Shown: positions 26,396-34,934, counted from the stretch's first letter. The stretch is DNA of 64,000 nt from Anaerolineae bacterium (GCA_021463865.1 JAJTXY010000007.1:62001-126000); one strand, 5' to 3'. Made by a program: numbers and translations. Notes: generated from the letters alone by a model not told the origin.

Positions 26396-27622
26396 ATGAA
26401 TCAATGGCGACAACTACCCCGTAACGTGTGGGTTACAACGTTGACCAGTTTTCTGACCGACGTATCCAGCGAGATGATTCTCAATCTCGTGCCCCTGTTC
26501 CTCTCGAATGTCTTAGGCGTTTCAACGGCAGTCATTGGGTTAATTGAGGGTGTTGCTGAAACGACCTCTAGCATATTAAAAGCGGTGTCGGGGTGGTGGT
26601 CGGATAAGATTCAGGGGCGCAAATGGTTAGCCGTCGCCGGATATGGCCTCTCCGCCATTGCCAAACCGTTCCTCTATGTGGTGACGGGGTGGGGGGGTGT
26701 TCTGGCAGTCCGTTTTACGGATCGGGTGGGCAAGGGGATTCGCACCGCCCCGCGTGACGCCCTCATCGCAGGCAGTATTGATGACCAACATCGCGGTTTG
26801 GCGTTTGGTCTGCATCGGGCCGGTGATACGGCGGGGGCATTGCTCGGGCTAACCATCGCGCTGGGGGTCGTACTTGCCAGCCAATCGGATGCGCTGGATC
26901 TAAGCCGTGACACCTTTCGCACGCTCGTTTTAATTGGCATCATCCCCGGTTTGTTGGCCGTACTGGTGTTGGCGATTGGGGCGCGGGAGGTGGCAGCCAA
27001 GCCAAAAGCGGGTCAGACCCCTGTCGAAAAAATACCCCTCAGCCGCGATTTTAAATTCTTTTTGGTGGTGGTTGCTATCTTCACGCTCGGCAATTCGTCG
27101 GATGGCTTTTTGGTACTGTTGGCCCAACGGCGCGGCCTGCATGTCGCTGAGATTTTGGGCATGTTGATGACGTTTAACCTAGTCTATACCCTCTTTTCTG
27201 GCCCATTGGGGGCATTGTCGGACAAAATTGGGCGGCGTACCCTGATTCTCAGTGGATGGAGCATCTACGGCCTCATCTATTTGCTATTTGCCTTGACCGC
27301 GACGGGCTGGCAGGTGTGGTTGGTTTATGGCTTTTACGGCCTGTATTATGCTTCGGTGGAAGGCACGGCGAAGGCATTAGTCGCCGATTTAGTGCCGAAA
27401 ATCCAGCATGGCACGGCCTATGGCATCTACAACGCGACGATTGGCCTCATGGCGCTTCCGGCAAGTTTGTTGGCGGGGGTGTTGTGGCAGGGCATCGGCG
27501 GATGGAATGGATTCGGCCCGCGTGCGCCATTTATCGCCGGGGCAGCGTTGGCGATGATCGCGGTGGGGCTGTTGGCATGGCATAATCCGGTCAAACCAGC
27601 CGAGCCGATTCAATCAACATGA
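26396..27622 (+). CDS. Major facilitator superfamily transporter
   Basis: The 408-residue integral membrane protein has about 12 helices. N-terminal motifs TSFLTDVSSEMI and GLIEGVAETTSSILK precede the loop 2-3 motif SGWWSDKIQGRKW. DRVGKGIRTAPRDALIA and HRAGDTAGALLG follow in the first half; GALSDKIGRRTL is the equivalent loop in the second half. The pattern fits the MFS group annotated as drug/metabolite exporters with a conserved GKGIRTAPRD loop. The substrate is unknown. Its 3' end overlaps the convergent WYL regulator by 13 bases. Confidence 0.88.
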   Translation: MNQWRQLPRNVWVTTLTSFLTDVSSEMILNLVPLFLSNVLGVSTAVIGLIEGVAETTSSILKAVSGWWSDKIQGRKWLAVAGYGLSAIAKPFLYVVTGWGGVLAVRFTDRVGKGIRTAPRDALIAGSIDDQHRGLAFGLHRAGDTAGALLGLTIALGVVLASQSDALDLSRDTFRTLVLIGIIPGLLAVLVLAIGAREVAAKPKAGQTPVEKIPLSRDFKFFLVVVAIFTLGNSSDGFLVLLAQRRGLHVAEILGMLMTFNLVYTLFSGPLGALSDKIGRRTLILSGWSIYGLIYLLFALTATGWQVWLVYGFYGLYYASVEGTAKALVADLVPKIQHGTAYGIYNATIGLMALPASLLAGVLWQGIGGWNGFGPRAPFIAGAALAMIAVGLLAWHNPVKPAEPIQST

Positions 27623-28626
27623 TAGGTCGCCACAATCGCTTGCATTTCGGTGATAAACGCCTCCCGCCACGCATGGGGTTCGACGAGTTCAGCCCCATGC
27701 CCCAACCAACGCACCAATTCAAATACCCATGCCTGATTGCCTTCGCCAAAGCGCATTAAAACCGCGTCCGGCGCGATCACCTCAAATTGGGCATGACCAT
27801 AATACCAATCGCGCTGCAATCGTGCGGCTTGGGCGGGGGTCATGCGGATGACGACAGGTGACATCTCGGCCCAATTGCGAATCGCCTCATCCAGCCATTT
27901 ACGCCCTAACCAATCCGCCACATAAAATGGCGCGACCTCCCGAATCGGCTGCGGATGGTGGGTAATACTCATCACCCGATCGGCCCGCCACAGCGACGGC
28001 GACATACTGTGTCGCTGCCCGACCAGATACCAATGATTACGATCCCAGATGATGCCGTTTGGGGACACCACATAATTGCGTCGTGACTTGCTGTAGGGCG
28101 AAAAATAGTCAATTTCTACCGCGTGCCGTTCCAAAATCCCCTGTAAAAACACGGTGATGACCTGTGCCTCACTTAATTCGGATAGGCTGATTTCAGCAGC
28201 AGGCGGTTCAGGGTGAAAAACATCATGGGGCAGGCTTTCAAAACCGATCAACTGCTCGGCCTGTCGCAAAATATTGTGCAGATGGTCGGGCACAACCGCC
28301 AATAATTTCTGACGGGCCATCTCTAATTCATTGGCGAAGGGTTTGGCGCGGAGACGGTCTAATAGAGCCAGCCCAATGAGCAAAGACGTCGCCTCACCGA
28401 CTGAAAAGGCGATTGGTGAGATGAAATAGCCTTCCATCAATTTGAAACCGCCGTCGCGCCCCGGTTCGGCATACACTGGCACGCCCACTTCCGCCAGCGC
28501 CTCGACGTCGCGGTAAATAGTGCGTTTGGAGACTTCCAATCGCCGCGCCAATTCTGCTGCCGAAAGGGGCAGCTTGCTGTTCCGCAGTAGCAATAAAATC
28601 GCCATTGCCCGATCAAAACGGTTCAT
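27610..28626 (-). CDS. YafY-type transcriptional regulator (HTH-11 plus WYL domain)
   Basis: The 338-residue regulator has an N-terminal helix-turn-helix (residues 20-50, LSAAELARRLEVSKRTIYRDVEAL) and a WYL domain at about 145-215 (AVEIDYFSPYSKSRRNYVVSPNGIIWDRNHWYLVG). A C-terminal WCX region follows. WYL domains usually sense a nucleic-acid or nucleotide ligand. The start at 28626 has GGGGAG upstream. It is monocistronic and convergent with the MFS transporter; no target is evident. Confidence 0.9.
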   Translation of the reverse strand: MNRFDRAMAILLLLRNSKLPLSAAELARRLEVSKRTIYRDVEALAEVGVPVYAEPGRDGGFKLMEGYFISPIAFSVGEATSLLIGLALLDRLRAKPFANELEMARQKLLAVVPDHLHNILRQAEQLIGFESLPHDVFHPEPPAAEISLSELSEAQVITVFLQGILERHAVEIDYFSPYSKSRRNYVVSPNGIIWDRNHWYLVGQRHSMSPSLWRADRVMSITHHPQPIREVAPFYVADWLGRKWLDEAIRNWAEMSPVVIRMTPAQAARLQRDWYYGHAQFEVIAPDAVLMRFGEGNQAWVFELVRWLGHGAELVEPHAWREAFITEMQAIVATYHVD

Positions 28627-28648
28627 GGTGCTCCCCTAATGAATGATA

Positions 28649-28842
28649 ACACGGGGCTAATGACGTTTAACCTATTATTTCGGTAATCACCATCCCCAGC
28701 CCCACGCCTCCAAAGCATTAGGGAGGGGAGGAAATGCCGTATTAAAGACCTTCCCTTATTGCGATGGGGAAGGGCTTGGGATGGGGACGAATTACCGCGT
28801 TTAAAAGTTAAAGAGCATAAGCCGCCGTGCTGAAGCTAGTTA
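28649..28842. mobile_element. Family A repeat split by a family C element
   Basis: The left part of a family A core (CACGGGGCTAA, 28649-28660) and its right part (TAAGCCGCCGTGCTGAA, from 28817) are separated by about 155 bases. These contain a family C element with CGGTAAT...ATTACCG ends (28681-28797) and CCATCCCC/GGGGATGG-type arms. The TA at both junctions suggests insertion into TA. These elements fill most of the 28627-28968 gap; no gene is visible there. Confidence 0.6.
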
Positions 28843-28968
28843 ATGCAAGGAGGCCGGATTTATCCCCGCGATTGGATGCCTCAAATAAATGCTGACACAC
28901 TGCTGGCAACATTCATCCATATCCTAATTTATAGAACTTGATATTTCTATGAGGAAAGGGAATTGCAG

Positions 28969-29466
28969 ATGTCGTCTGAAGCAAAACACTTGGCGGAAGC
29001 AGTTGAGGGCTTGTTTACCACCAGCGATCACGGGTGGTTTAGTTCCTTCGTATCGGCGATGGATGGCTTGACCGCCAAACAAGCTGCCAGCGTGCCCGCC
29101 GAAAAATTCAACAGTGTGTGGGGGGTAGTCAATCATGTCCGATTTTGGCAGGAGGCCGCGTTGTTGCAGTTGCAGAAACAACCTGTAGATAATGAGACGT
29201 TGGGTGCGGCAAATGGCTGGCCCGGCGCGGGATCATCCGAAGCCGAATGGCAGGTCGCCAAGAAACGGGTCGTTGAGGCCAATGCGAAATTGGCGGCTTA
29301 TGTTGCAGGGTTGAGTGATGCTGAATTAAACGAACCGCTCAATGACAGCGGTCAATGGCACACGCGGCATCATCTCATTCAGAGTATGATCGCCCACAAC
29401 AGCTATCACACCTGTGAACTTATCAGCATCCGCAACATGCAGGGGTGGTTTTTCGATTCGCTCTAG
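28969..29466 (+). CDS. DinB superfamily protein
   Basis: The 165-residue protein fits the DinB/YfiT four-helix metal-binding fold. A first histidine lies in WGVVNHVRFWQEAALLQL (about residue 50), and a second pair in GQWHTRHHLIQSMIAHNSYHTCELISIR (about 130-155). The three His positions are those that bind metal in the family. Such proteins are often thiol-dependent transferases or hydrolases. The ATG at 28969 is preceded by GAGGAAAGGG. It stands alone between repeat elements. Confidence 0.87.
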   Translation: MSSEAKHLAEAVEGLFTTSDHGWFSSFVSAMDGLTAKQAASVPAEKFNSVWGVVNHVRFWQEAALLQLQKQPVDNETLGAANGWPGAGSSEAEWQVAKKRVVEANAKLAAYVAGLSDAELNEPLNDSGQWHTRHHLIQSMIAHNSYHTCELISIRNMQGWFFDSL

Positions 29467-29470
29467 TTGT

Positions 29471-29569
29471 ATAGAACCCCATCCCAAACCCTTCCCCAAA
29501 CATAGGGAAGGGCTTAAAAACAAGGATTTCTCCCCTCGCTAATGATTTTGGGGATGGGCCGGGGGAGCG
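29471..29569. repeat. Intergenic repeat family C copy
   Basis: CCCCATCCCAAACCCTTCCCC, with the complementary GGGAAGGG close by, then a CTCCCCTC segment and GGGGATGGG closing the element. The same arms occur at 28681, 33451, 52105 and 52736. Confidence 0.65.
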
Positions 29570-29588
29570 GTTAAGCATTATCCCCACC

Positions 29589-29618
29589 TTGACGGCCTTT
29601 TGGCAGATGGGCTAGACT
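29589..29618 (+). promoter_or_regulatory. Promoter for the fluoride-riboswitch transcript
   Basis: TTGACG, an 18-base spacer and TAGACT lie about 20 bases before the aptamer. Confidence 0.55.
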
Positions 29619-29638
29619 AGGCGATAGATTGAATCAAT

Positions 29639-29711
29639 CCCGCGATGAGGCTCGCGTAACATCTTGTGATGAGATTAATGGCTTCTACCGAACATGGGTA
29701 GAGGCTTTTTT
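29639..29711 (+). ncRNA. Fluoride riboswitch (crcB motif) with terminator platform
   Basis: The aptamer contains the family core: P1 arms CGCG/CGCG around GATGAGGCT, then TAACATCT...AGATTAATGGCTTCTACC. This aligns base for base with the blocks GAUGAGGC and UGAUGGCCUCUAC of the known Thermotoga fluoride aptamer. The pseudoknot GAGGC/GCTTC is kept, with one G-U pair. GCTTCTACC also pairs with GGTAGAGGC (29697-29705), followed by six T. So aptamer folding and the terminator compete, as in other fluoride ON switches. The next gene is a CLC-F-like exporter, which is the expected target. Recognition is from memory of the motif, without a covariance search. Confidence 0.85.
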
Positions 29712-29744
29712 GTTTATGGCGCTTGCAAGCGGGTTGCCTGTAAT

Positions 29745-29786
29745 AACACGGGGCTAAAGCCGCCGTGCTGAATCTAGCTGGAAATC
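29745..29786. repeat. Intergenic palindromic repeat family A, copy 4 (core only)
   Basis: AACACGGGGCTAAAGCC with the complementary GCCGTG arm, then CTGAATCTAGCTGG. It sits between the riboswitch terminator and the start codon of the downstream transporter. Confidence 0.75.
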
Positions 29787-29803
29787 ATCTGATTTGAGGG
29801 CCT

Positions 29804-31126
29804 ATGTCTACCTATCACAAACGTCTGATTGGCTTTTTTGAGGAATTATTCCATTTCCACCCCCAAGATTTTCGGGATTTTTTGCAGCTATTGGGCAAAT
29901 GGTCGCTGTTAGGTGGGGTGGTCGGGATTATGGCGGGGATCGCCTCGGCGATGTTCCTCGTCAGCCTCAAATGGGCCAGTGATTTTCGCATCGCCCATGC
30001 CCCCATCATTTTTTTACTGCCTGTCGCTGGATTCGCGGTGGGATGGATCTATCATCATTTTGGCAGCACGGCGTCACAGGGCAATAATTTGGTGATTGAG
30101 GAGGTCAACACCAACGCCACCCGTATTCCGCGCCGCATGGCCCCGATGGTGCTGATTGGCACGGTAGTAACACATCTTTTTGGTGGGTCGGCGGGGCGCG
30201 AAGGCACGGCGATTCAGATGGGGGCGAGTCTGGCAGATGGCCTGCGGCGGCTGTTGAAAATTAATGGCGATGACCGTCGGCTAATGATTATGGCGGGGAT
30301 AAGTGGTGGTTTCGGGTCGGTGTTTGGCACACCCGTTGCCGGATTTGTGTTTGGCATGGAAGTGCAGAGTATGGGCCGGATTCGCTACGATGGCCTTGTG
30401 CCGTGTTTGGCGGCGGCGGTGGTGGGTGATTTGACCACCCGTGCGCTCGGTGTCGAACATTCGCATTATCCCCATCTGCCGAATGTCGAAATTGACCCCC
30501 TGTTGCTGATTAAAGTCCTGATCGCCGGGGTGCTGTTTGGCCTGACGAGTATGCTATTTGTCGAATTGACCCATGCCGTCAAAGGGCTACATTTTCGCAA
30601 TGTCAGCTATCCGCCCCTGCGACCCTTTTTCGGTGGGGCGGTGGTCGTTGGTTTGGCGCTCCTGCTGGATACCCGCGATTATCTGGGGTTGAGCTTGCCC
30701 CTGATTCAAAAAACCCTAAACGGGGAAGGGGTTGTCACCTTCGCGTTTTTGTTAAAGCTGGTTTTCACCGCGATTACGTTGGGTTCGGGATTTTTGGGTG
30801 GTGAGGTCACGCCGCTGTTTGTGATTGGCTCGACGCTTGGTTACACGTTGGGGCGATTGTTGGGGGTTGACCCGATTTTTATGGCCTCGATTGGCTTTGT
30901 GGCGGTGTTCGCGGGATCAAGCAACACGCCGATTGCCTGCACCCTCATGGCGATTGAGTTATTCGGCGGCGCACCGCTCTATCTGATGCTCGGTTGCGTG
31001 GTGGCCTATCTCGCATCGGGGCATCGGGGGATTTACGTTACCCAACGCATCAGCGCCCCGAAAACGTTTCAATTGGAGGTGCTGCCAGAGGATAGCCTCA
31101 AATCGTTAGCGGAACGACGGCGCTAA
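29804..31126 (+). CDS. CLC-F type fluoride/proton antiporter (ClC family)
   Basis: The 440-residue membrane protein has the ClC fold without CBS domains. Signature elements are SQGNNLVIEEV in place of GSGIP, GGSAGREGTAIQMG with the gating Glu133, and GGEVTPLFVIGSTLG. The GNN and GREGT-AIQMG variants are those of the fluoride-exporting CLC-F branch, and a fluoride riboswitch lies directly upstream. It should export fluoride in exchange for protons to protect metabolic enzymes. The start at 29804 lacks a strong ribosome binding site; a repeat lies immediately upstream. The 3' end overlaps the convergent PadR gene by four bases. Confidence 0.88.
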   Translation: MSTYHKRLIGFFEELFHFHPQDFRDFLQLLGKWSLLGGVVGIMAGIASAMFLVSLKWASDFRIAHAPIIFLLPVAGFAVGWIYHHFGSTASQGNNLVIEEVNTNATRIPRRMAPMVLIGTVVTHLFGGSAGREGTAIQMGASLADGLRRLLKINGDDRRLMIMAGISGGFGSVFGTPVAGFVFGMEVQSMGRIRYDGLVPCLAAAVVGDLTTRALGVEHSHYPHLPNVEIDPLLLIKVLIAGVLFGLTSMLFVELTHAVKGLHFRNVSYPPLRPFFGGAVVVGLALLLDTRDYLGLSLPLIQKTLNGEGVVTFAFLLKLVFTAITLGSGFLGGEVTPLFVIGSTLGYTLGRLLGVDPIFMASIGFVAVFAGSSNTPIACTLMAIELFGGAPLYLMLGCVVAYLASGHRGIYVTQRISAPKTFQLEVLPEDSLKSLAERRR

Positions 31127-31680
31127 TTTCCATCAAGTTGTTCCAGTGCCTTTTCAATCCAGCGCTCTTGCATCTGGATGTCCATCAAGGTCGCCTCCCA
31201 AATCAATCGCTGATGGGGGGTGGCTTGGGCAATGGTGACATCAAAAAAGGCTTCACGGGCGGCTTTATAGTGGGCCGTGCCTTCCTGATAGGCTTTCAAC
31301 CACGCGATCACCTGTGTTTTCGACAGGCGGTTTTCGGCAAACAGAAATTTTAAGAGGGTGATGTCGCGTTCTTCCAAGAGTTCGCGGTTGGTCAGTGGGG
31401 CCAACAGCCATTCGTCCAACATCGCCGCGCCGGATGCCGATAGATGATACATCTTGCGTGCCCGTGCCTCATTGGGGATTTCCAATTCACCCTCAATTAG
31501 GCCCAATTGTTCCAAACGCTTGAGAATCGGGTAAATCGCGCCGGGACTGGCACTCCACCGATGCACGCCGGTCTCCAATGTGCTGATAATGCTGTACCCC
31601 GACTGCGGCTCGACTGAAATAAACCCCAGCACCACATATTCGAGCGTGGTGAGTTCGCGCTCCAATTGAATTTTGGTCAT
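31123..31680 (-). CDS. PadR family transcriptional regulator
   Basis: The 185-residue regulator has the PadR winged helix at residues 10-85 (LTTLEYVVLGFISVEPQSGYSIISTLE, SPGAIYPILKRLEQLGLIEGE) and a C-terminal helical dimerisation domain (about 95-180). PadR proteins are usually ligand- or stress-responsive repressors. The gene is divergent from the Hsp70 gene. The 216-base region between them carries direct and inverted repeats near the Hsp70 start, so control of that gene and of itself is plausible. Confidence 0.92.
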   Translation of the reverse strand: MTKIQLERELTTLEYVVLGFISVEPQSGYSIISTLETGVHRWSASPGAIYPILKRLEQLGLIEGELEIPNEARARKMYHLSASGAAMLDEWLLAPLTNRELLEERDITLLKFLFAENRLSKTQVIAWLKAYQEGTAHYKAAREAFFDVTIAQATPHQRLIWEATLMDIQMQERWIEKALEQLDGN

Positions 31681-31723
31681 ATCCCCGCCTAAAACGACTG
31701 CCAGTTAGATTGGCCTATTTGGG

Positions 31724-31766
31724 CACGGGGCTGAAGCCGCCGTGCTGAAACTAGCTCAGGGTCGGT
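31724..31766. repeat. Intergenic palindromic repeat family A, copy 5 (core only)
   Basis: CACGGGGCTGAAGCCGCC followed by GTGCTGAAACTAGCT, with one change in the loop that keeps the hairpin. Confidence 0.7.
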
Positions 31767-31842
31767 CATTAGAATAAACACAGAAACTAGTACCAACAGC
31801 CTATACGTTATCTTACGAATCGTACTATACTGAGATTACGAA

Positions 31843-31885
31843 ACGTAATATATCGTTCGAGATGTATATCTCAACGTAGTATATC
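31843..31885. promoter_or_regulatory. Operator-like repeats before the Hsp70 gene
   Basis: Two direct repeats ACGTARTATATC (31843-31854 and 31874-31885) are 31 bases apart, three helical turns. Between them is the inverted repeat GAGAT-GTAT-ATCTC (31859-31872). The cluster ends 11 bases before the Hsp70 start codon and lies downstream of the PadR promoter region. Confidence 0.5.
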
Positions 31886-31896
31886 ACAAGTGAGCT

Positions 31897-33447
31897 ATGG
31901 GACACAAACTCGCCTTCGATTTTGGTACGACCAACAGCCTGATTGCCCATTGGGACACCGATCACCCCGACTTGGTGCATCTGCCTGACTTGAGCCTTGC
32001 CTCGGATGCCATCGTGCCCTCGCTGGTCTATATGGGGCAGGGGGCAGTATTGGACACCACGCCGATGGGAGGACAGGTCGTCGCGGCGGGATTGCATCAG
32101 CGGCCCGATCACCGCCTGTTTCGCAATTTCAAACGGGGCATTGTCGTCCGGCCTGCTCCCGAACCACGCTATCTGGATAATCAGCTTTGGTCGGACAAGG
32201 CGATTGGCAGTGCTTTTATCCAGCGCATTTTAGGGAATGTGCCTTTCCCTAAACATGAGATTGATGAAATCGTGCTGACTGTGCCCGTCATCGCCTTTCA
32301 AGAATATCTGGATTGGCTGCGGCAGACGGTGAAAGAGGGAGTCAATGGCCTGCCCCTCGAAAAAATCCGTGTGGTAGATGAATCCACAGCGGCGGCGCTG
32401 GGTTATGCCGTCACCGAGCCGGATGCGCTGGTGTTGGTGTTTGATTTTGGTGGGGGCACGTTGGATGTCTCGCTGGTGCAACTCCCCAAAGATAAAGCCA
32501 GCACGGGCGGATGGTTGAGCCGATTGCGCCGGGGTGGGGAAGCCAAACTCATCGCCAAAGCGGGTGGGGCGCTTGGTGGCAGTGATGTTGACCGCTGGAT
32601 CGCCGCCAGTATTTTGCGTGATCTTGGCTTGGATGAAACCGCCGAGGGGTATCAAAGCCTCTTAACGGCCTGCGAGAGTGCCAAAATTGCCCTTTCCGAA
32701 AGCGAATCGGCCTCGATGCAATTTACGTTGGCGGGGGTCGAACATCAACACACCCTCACACGGCACGATTTAGAAACCGTGCTGCTCGAAAACGGCTTGG
32801 ATGCGGCGGTGAGTCGCGTTTTGGAACGCACACTATACACGGCCCGTCAGCAGGAAATTTTCGCCGAACACCTCAAAGATGTGTTGATGGTGGGGGGTAT
32901 GTCGCTGATGCCTGCCGTCCAAGCCATTTTGCGGCGCTATTTTCCCAATGCCACCCTGCACACCGGCAAGGTGTTTACGGCGATTGTTGAAGGGGCGCTG
33001 CAAATCGCGGTGGGGTCGGGCATTGATGACACGCTGATTCACAGCTATGGCCTGCGGCATCTGGAAAACGGCCAGCATCGCTACGATGAAATTTTGCCTG
33101 CCGGATGGAAAATCCCCACGAACCGCCCGATTGAATTGATATTGGGTGCGGCCCATCCCGAACAGACCCAGCTAGAATTGGTCGTCGGCGAAATTGACCC
33201 CGAACAATCGGCGGGTGTGACCATCCATGTGCAGGACGGCGAATTAGTGGCGCTGGCGGAGGAATTGGCGGTGGTGCCGCTTGACAATCCCATCAGCATT
33301 CCACTTAAACCCGTCGGGCAGGTGGGCGAGGAGCGCATCAAGGCGGCCTTTTCGGTAGATGCGGAACGGCAATTGCATGTCACCGTCACCGATTTGCAGC
33401 GGCGCAAGGTGGTGATTAAAGATCGGGTGGTGGGGCCGGTGCGATAA
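31897..33447 (+). CDS. Hsp70 family protein (DnaK-like, short)
   Basis: The 516-residue protein has the Hsp70 nucleotide-binding domain (about 1-370). Its phosphate-1 motif is DFGTTNS (residues 8-14), phosphate-2 is FDFGGGTLDVSLV and the adenosine motif is LMVGGMSLMPAVQAI. A beta substrate-binding-like domain follows (about 385-510). It is roughly 100 residues shorter than DnaK and lacks the C-terminal lid, so it is an Hsp70 variant rather than the housekeeping chaperone. No grpE or dnaJ is nearby; instead a HEAT-repeat protein follows. A dedicated folding or assembly role is inferred. Confidence 0.88.
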   Translation: MGHKLAFDFGTTNSLIAHWDTDHPDLVHLPDLSLASDAIVPSLVYMGQGAVLDTTPMGGQVVAAGLHQRPDHRLFRNFKRGIVVRPAPEPRYLDNQLWSDKAIGSAFIQRILGNVPFPKHEIDEIVLTVPVIAFQEYLDWLRQTVKEGVNGLPLEKIRVVDESTAAALGYAVTEPDALVLVFDFGGGTLDVSLVQLPKDKASTGGWLSRLRRGGEAKLIAKAGGALGGSDVDRWIAASILRDLGLDETAEGYQSLLTACESAKIALSESESASMQFTLAGVEHQHTLTRHDLETVLLENGLDAAVSRVLERTLYTARQQEIFAEHLKDVLMVGGMSLMPAVQAILRRYFPNATLHTGKVFTAIVEGALQIAVGSGIDDTLIHSYGLRHLENGQHRYDEILPAGWKIPTNRPIELILGAAHPEQTQLELVVGEIDPEQSAGVTIHVQDGELVALAEELAVVPLDNPISIPLKPVGQVGEERIKAAFSVDAERQLHVTVTDLQRRKVVIKDRVVGPVR

Positions 33448-33450
33448 TTT

Positions 33451-33546
33451 CATCCCCACCCCCGACCCCTCCCCACCGAGTGGAGAGGGGAGAAAAACCT
33501 GTATTAAAGCCCTTCCCTTTGTTAGGGGAAGGGTTTGGGATGGGGT
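33451..33546. repeat. Intergenic repeat family C copy
   Basis: CATCCCCACCCCCGACCCC at the left, GGAAGGGTTTGGGATGGGG at the right, with an inner CTCCCC/GGGGAG hairpin. It sits between the Hsp70 and HEAT-repeat genes. Confidence 0.7.
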
Positions 33547-33626
33547 TCTGCACCGCCAAGTTATTTTGTTTAAGCATATCAGTCGGCGTACAACAGAAAT
33601 GATCTTCCCAAAAGGAGCGTGCAAAA

Positions 33627-34625
33627 GTGACCACAGGTACGGAACCCATGTTGATGCGGCGTGACCGGGGACGGGCGTGGCGACTTTCCCCACGACGGCT
33701 GGCGACCCTGCTGACCAATCTGCCTCCCGGCGCGATTTCGTTGGAGGCGGCAGCGGAAATGTTGCAGCACGAAAATTTCAATCTGCGCTATCATGCCGCG
33801 ACCATGCTCAGTCAGCGGGGGGATCGGGAAGCGCGTCTGATTATGGAGCAGGCGTTAAATCACCCCGATGCGCCTGTCCGAACCAGTGTGGCCCGTCATC
33901 TGGATGGCTTCTCGTGGTTTGTCGCCGAGCCGATGCTGCAAAAAGCCTTGCAGGATGCCGATGCCCGTGTGCGTGAAGGGGCGGTCTATACCCTGTGTAA
34001 TATCGGCAGCGCCCCAGCCCTGCAACTGCTCAGTGAGGTGCTGGTAGATGAAGAAGATGATGTGTTGCAAGCGGCGGCGATTGGTCTCCGCAAACGCACC
34101 ACACCCGACGCCGTGCCCGTTTTGGAATTGACCCTCAACGCGATTGACCCGATGGTGCGTGGACGGGCATTGGAATCGTTGGGGGCAAATCAGACCCATG
34201 AAGCGGCGGCAGTCGTGCGGAAAGCCCTATTAAACGACCCCGACCCCGATGTGCAATATGATGCCATGCAGAGTTTGGTAGAATTATTGGCGGACGGCAT
34301 TTTGGGCGAGGTAGCCGATTTGCTTCGGCAGAGCAGCGGCCTCTATCGCCATGCCCGATTGCGCGGCTTGCTCCATGCCTGCAATTATGTGGGGGTCAGT
34401 ATCGAAACCAGCCCACATTGCGAAAAAATCTTGGAGGCCCTTGCCGATTGCAGCCATGATGAATCGGAGAGGGTACGCTTGCAAACGACGTATCTGCTGG
34501 CATGGATTAAGCACCCCCGCGCCACCGAGATTTTGGAGCAGGCCGTCGCCGCCGAAGCCGATGAGGTCTTAAAGGCCCAGATGATGAGTATCGGGGTGAG
34601 TTTGGGGGCGATTGCGGTGGATTGA
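33627..34625 (+). CDS. HEAT-repeat protein
   Basis: The 332-residue protein starts at GTG, with AAAGGAG nine bases before. It is built almost wholly of ~31-residue HEAT/PBS-lyase repeats (RYHAATMLSQRGDREARLIMEQALNHPDAPVR, VREGAVYTLCNIGSAPALQLL, VRGRALESLGANQTHEAAAVV). Such solenoids bind proteins or nucleic acids. No catalytic motif. It follows the Hsp70 gene on the same strand, separated by a repeat element, and may act as its adaptor; that is an inference from position only. Confidence 0.82.
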   Translation: MTTGTEPMLMRRDRGRAWRLSPRRLATLLTNLPPGAISLEAAAEMLQHENFNLRYHAATMLSQRGDREARLIMEQALNHPDAPVRTSVARHLDGFSWFVAEPMLQKALQDADARVREGAVYTLCNIGSAPALQLLSEVLVDEEDDVLQAAAIGLRKRTTPDAVPVLELTLNAIDPMVRGRALESLGANQTHEAAAVVRKALLNDPDPDVQYDAMQSLVELLADGILGEVADLLRQSSGLYRHARLRGLLHACNYVGVSIETSPHCEKILEALADCSHDESERVRLQTTYLLAWIKHPRATEILEQAVAAEADEVLKAQMMSIGVSLGAIAVD

Positions 34626-34746
34626 ATCGCGCAACCGTTCCGTAGCAGGTTGCCACGCCGCCATGAGGCAAAATTGAGTTTTGTGCAAGTTTTCCTCTGG
34701 TTCCCTTTGACTCGACTTTCGGGAGGGCTACCGAGTGTGGCTACTA

Positions 34747-34934
34747 ATGAGATTCAAAATTAGTAACATTTTAGGTGGAATTATTCTCCTTATATGGTTG
34801 ACGATAATAATAATTTACTTTGATGTCGAAGATTGGATCAGATTTATACCAAAAATTTTGTAGTATTGCTTGTTGTTTTAGTCGGCATGATTGTTGTAAT
34901 CCTTAGAGATTGTAACCTCTCCAAAAGAAAATAA
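34747..34934 (+). pseudogene. Frameshifted small two-helix membrane protein
   Basis: A 38-codon frame from ATG 34747 encodes a membrane helix (ILGGIILLIWLTIIIIY) and stops at 34863, just after an A5T4 run. In another frame, from 34860 to the TAA at 34932-34934, a second helix is encoded (VVLLVVLVGMIVVIL) with a basic end. The two halves look like one small membrane protein split at a homopolymer. The region is clearly more AT-rich than its neighbours and has no good ribosome binding site. The rest of the 34626-35117 gap shows only the hairpin at 35081. Confidence 0.35.

Noticed and set aside
29471-29580. Open frames with proline-rich peptides over the C-family repeats
   Set aside because: They come from CCCC-rich palindromic repeats, have no ribosome binding site and differ in frame between copies.
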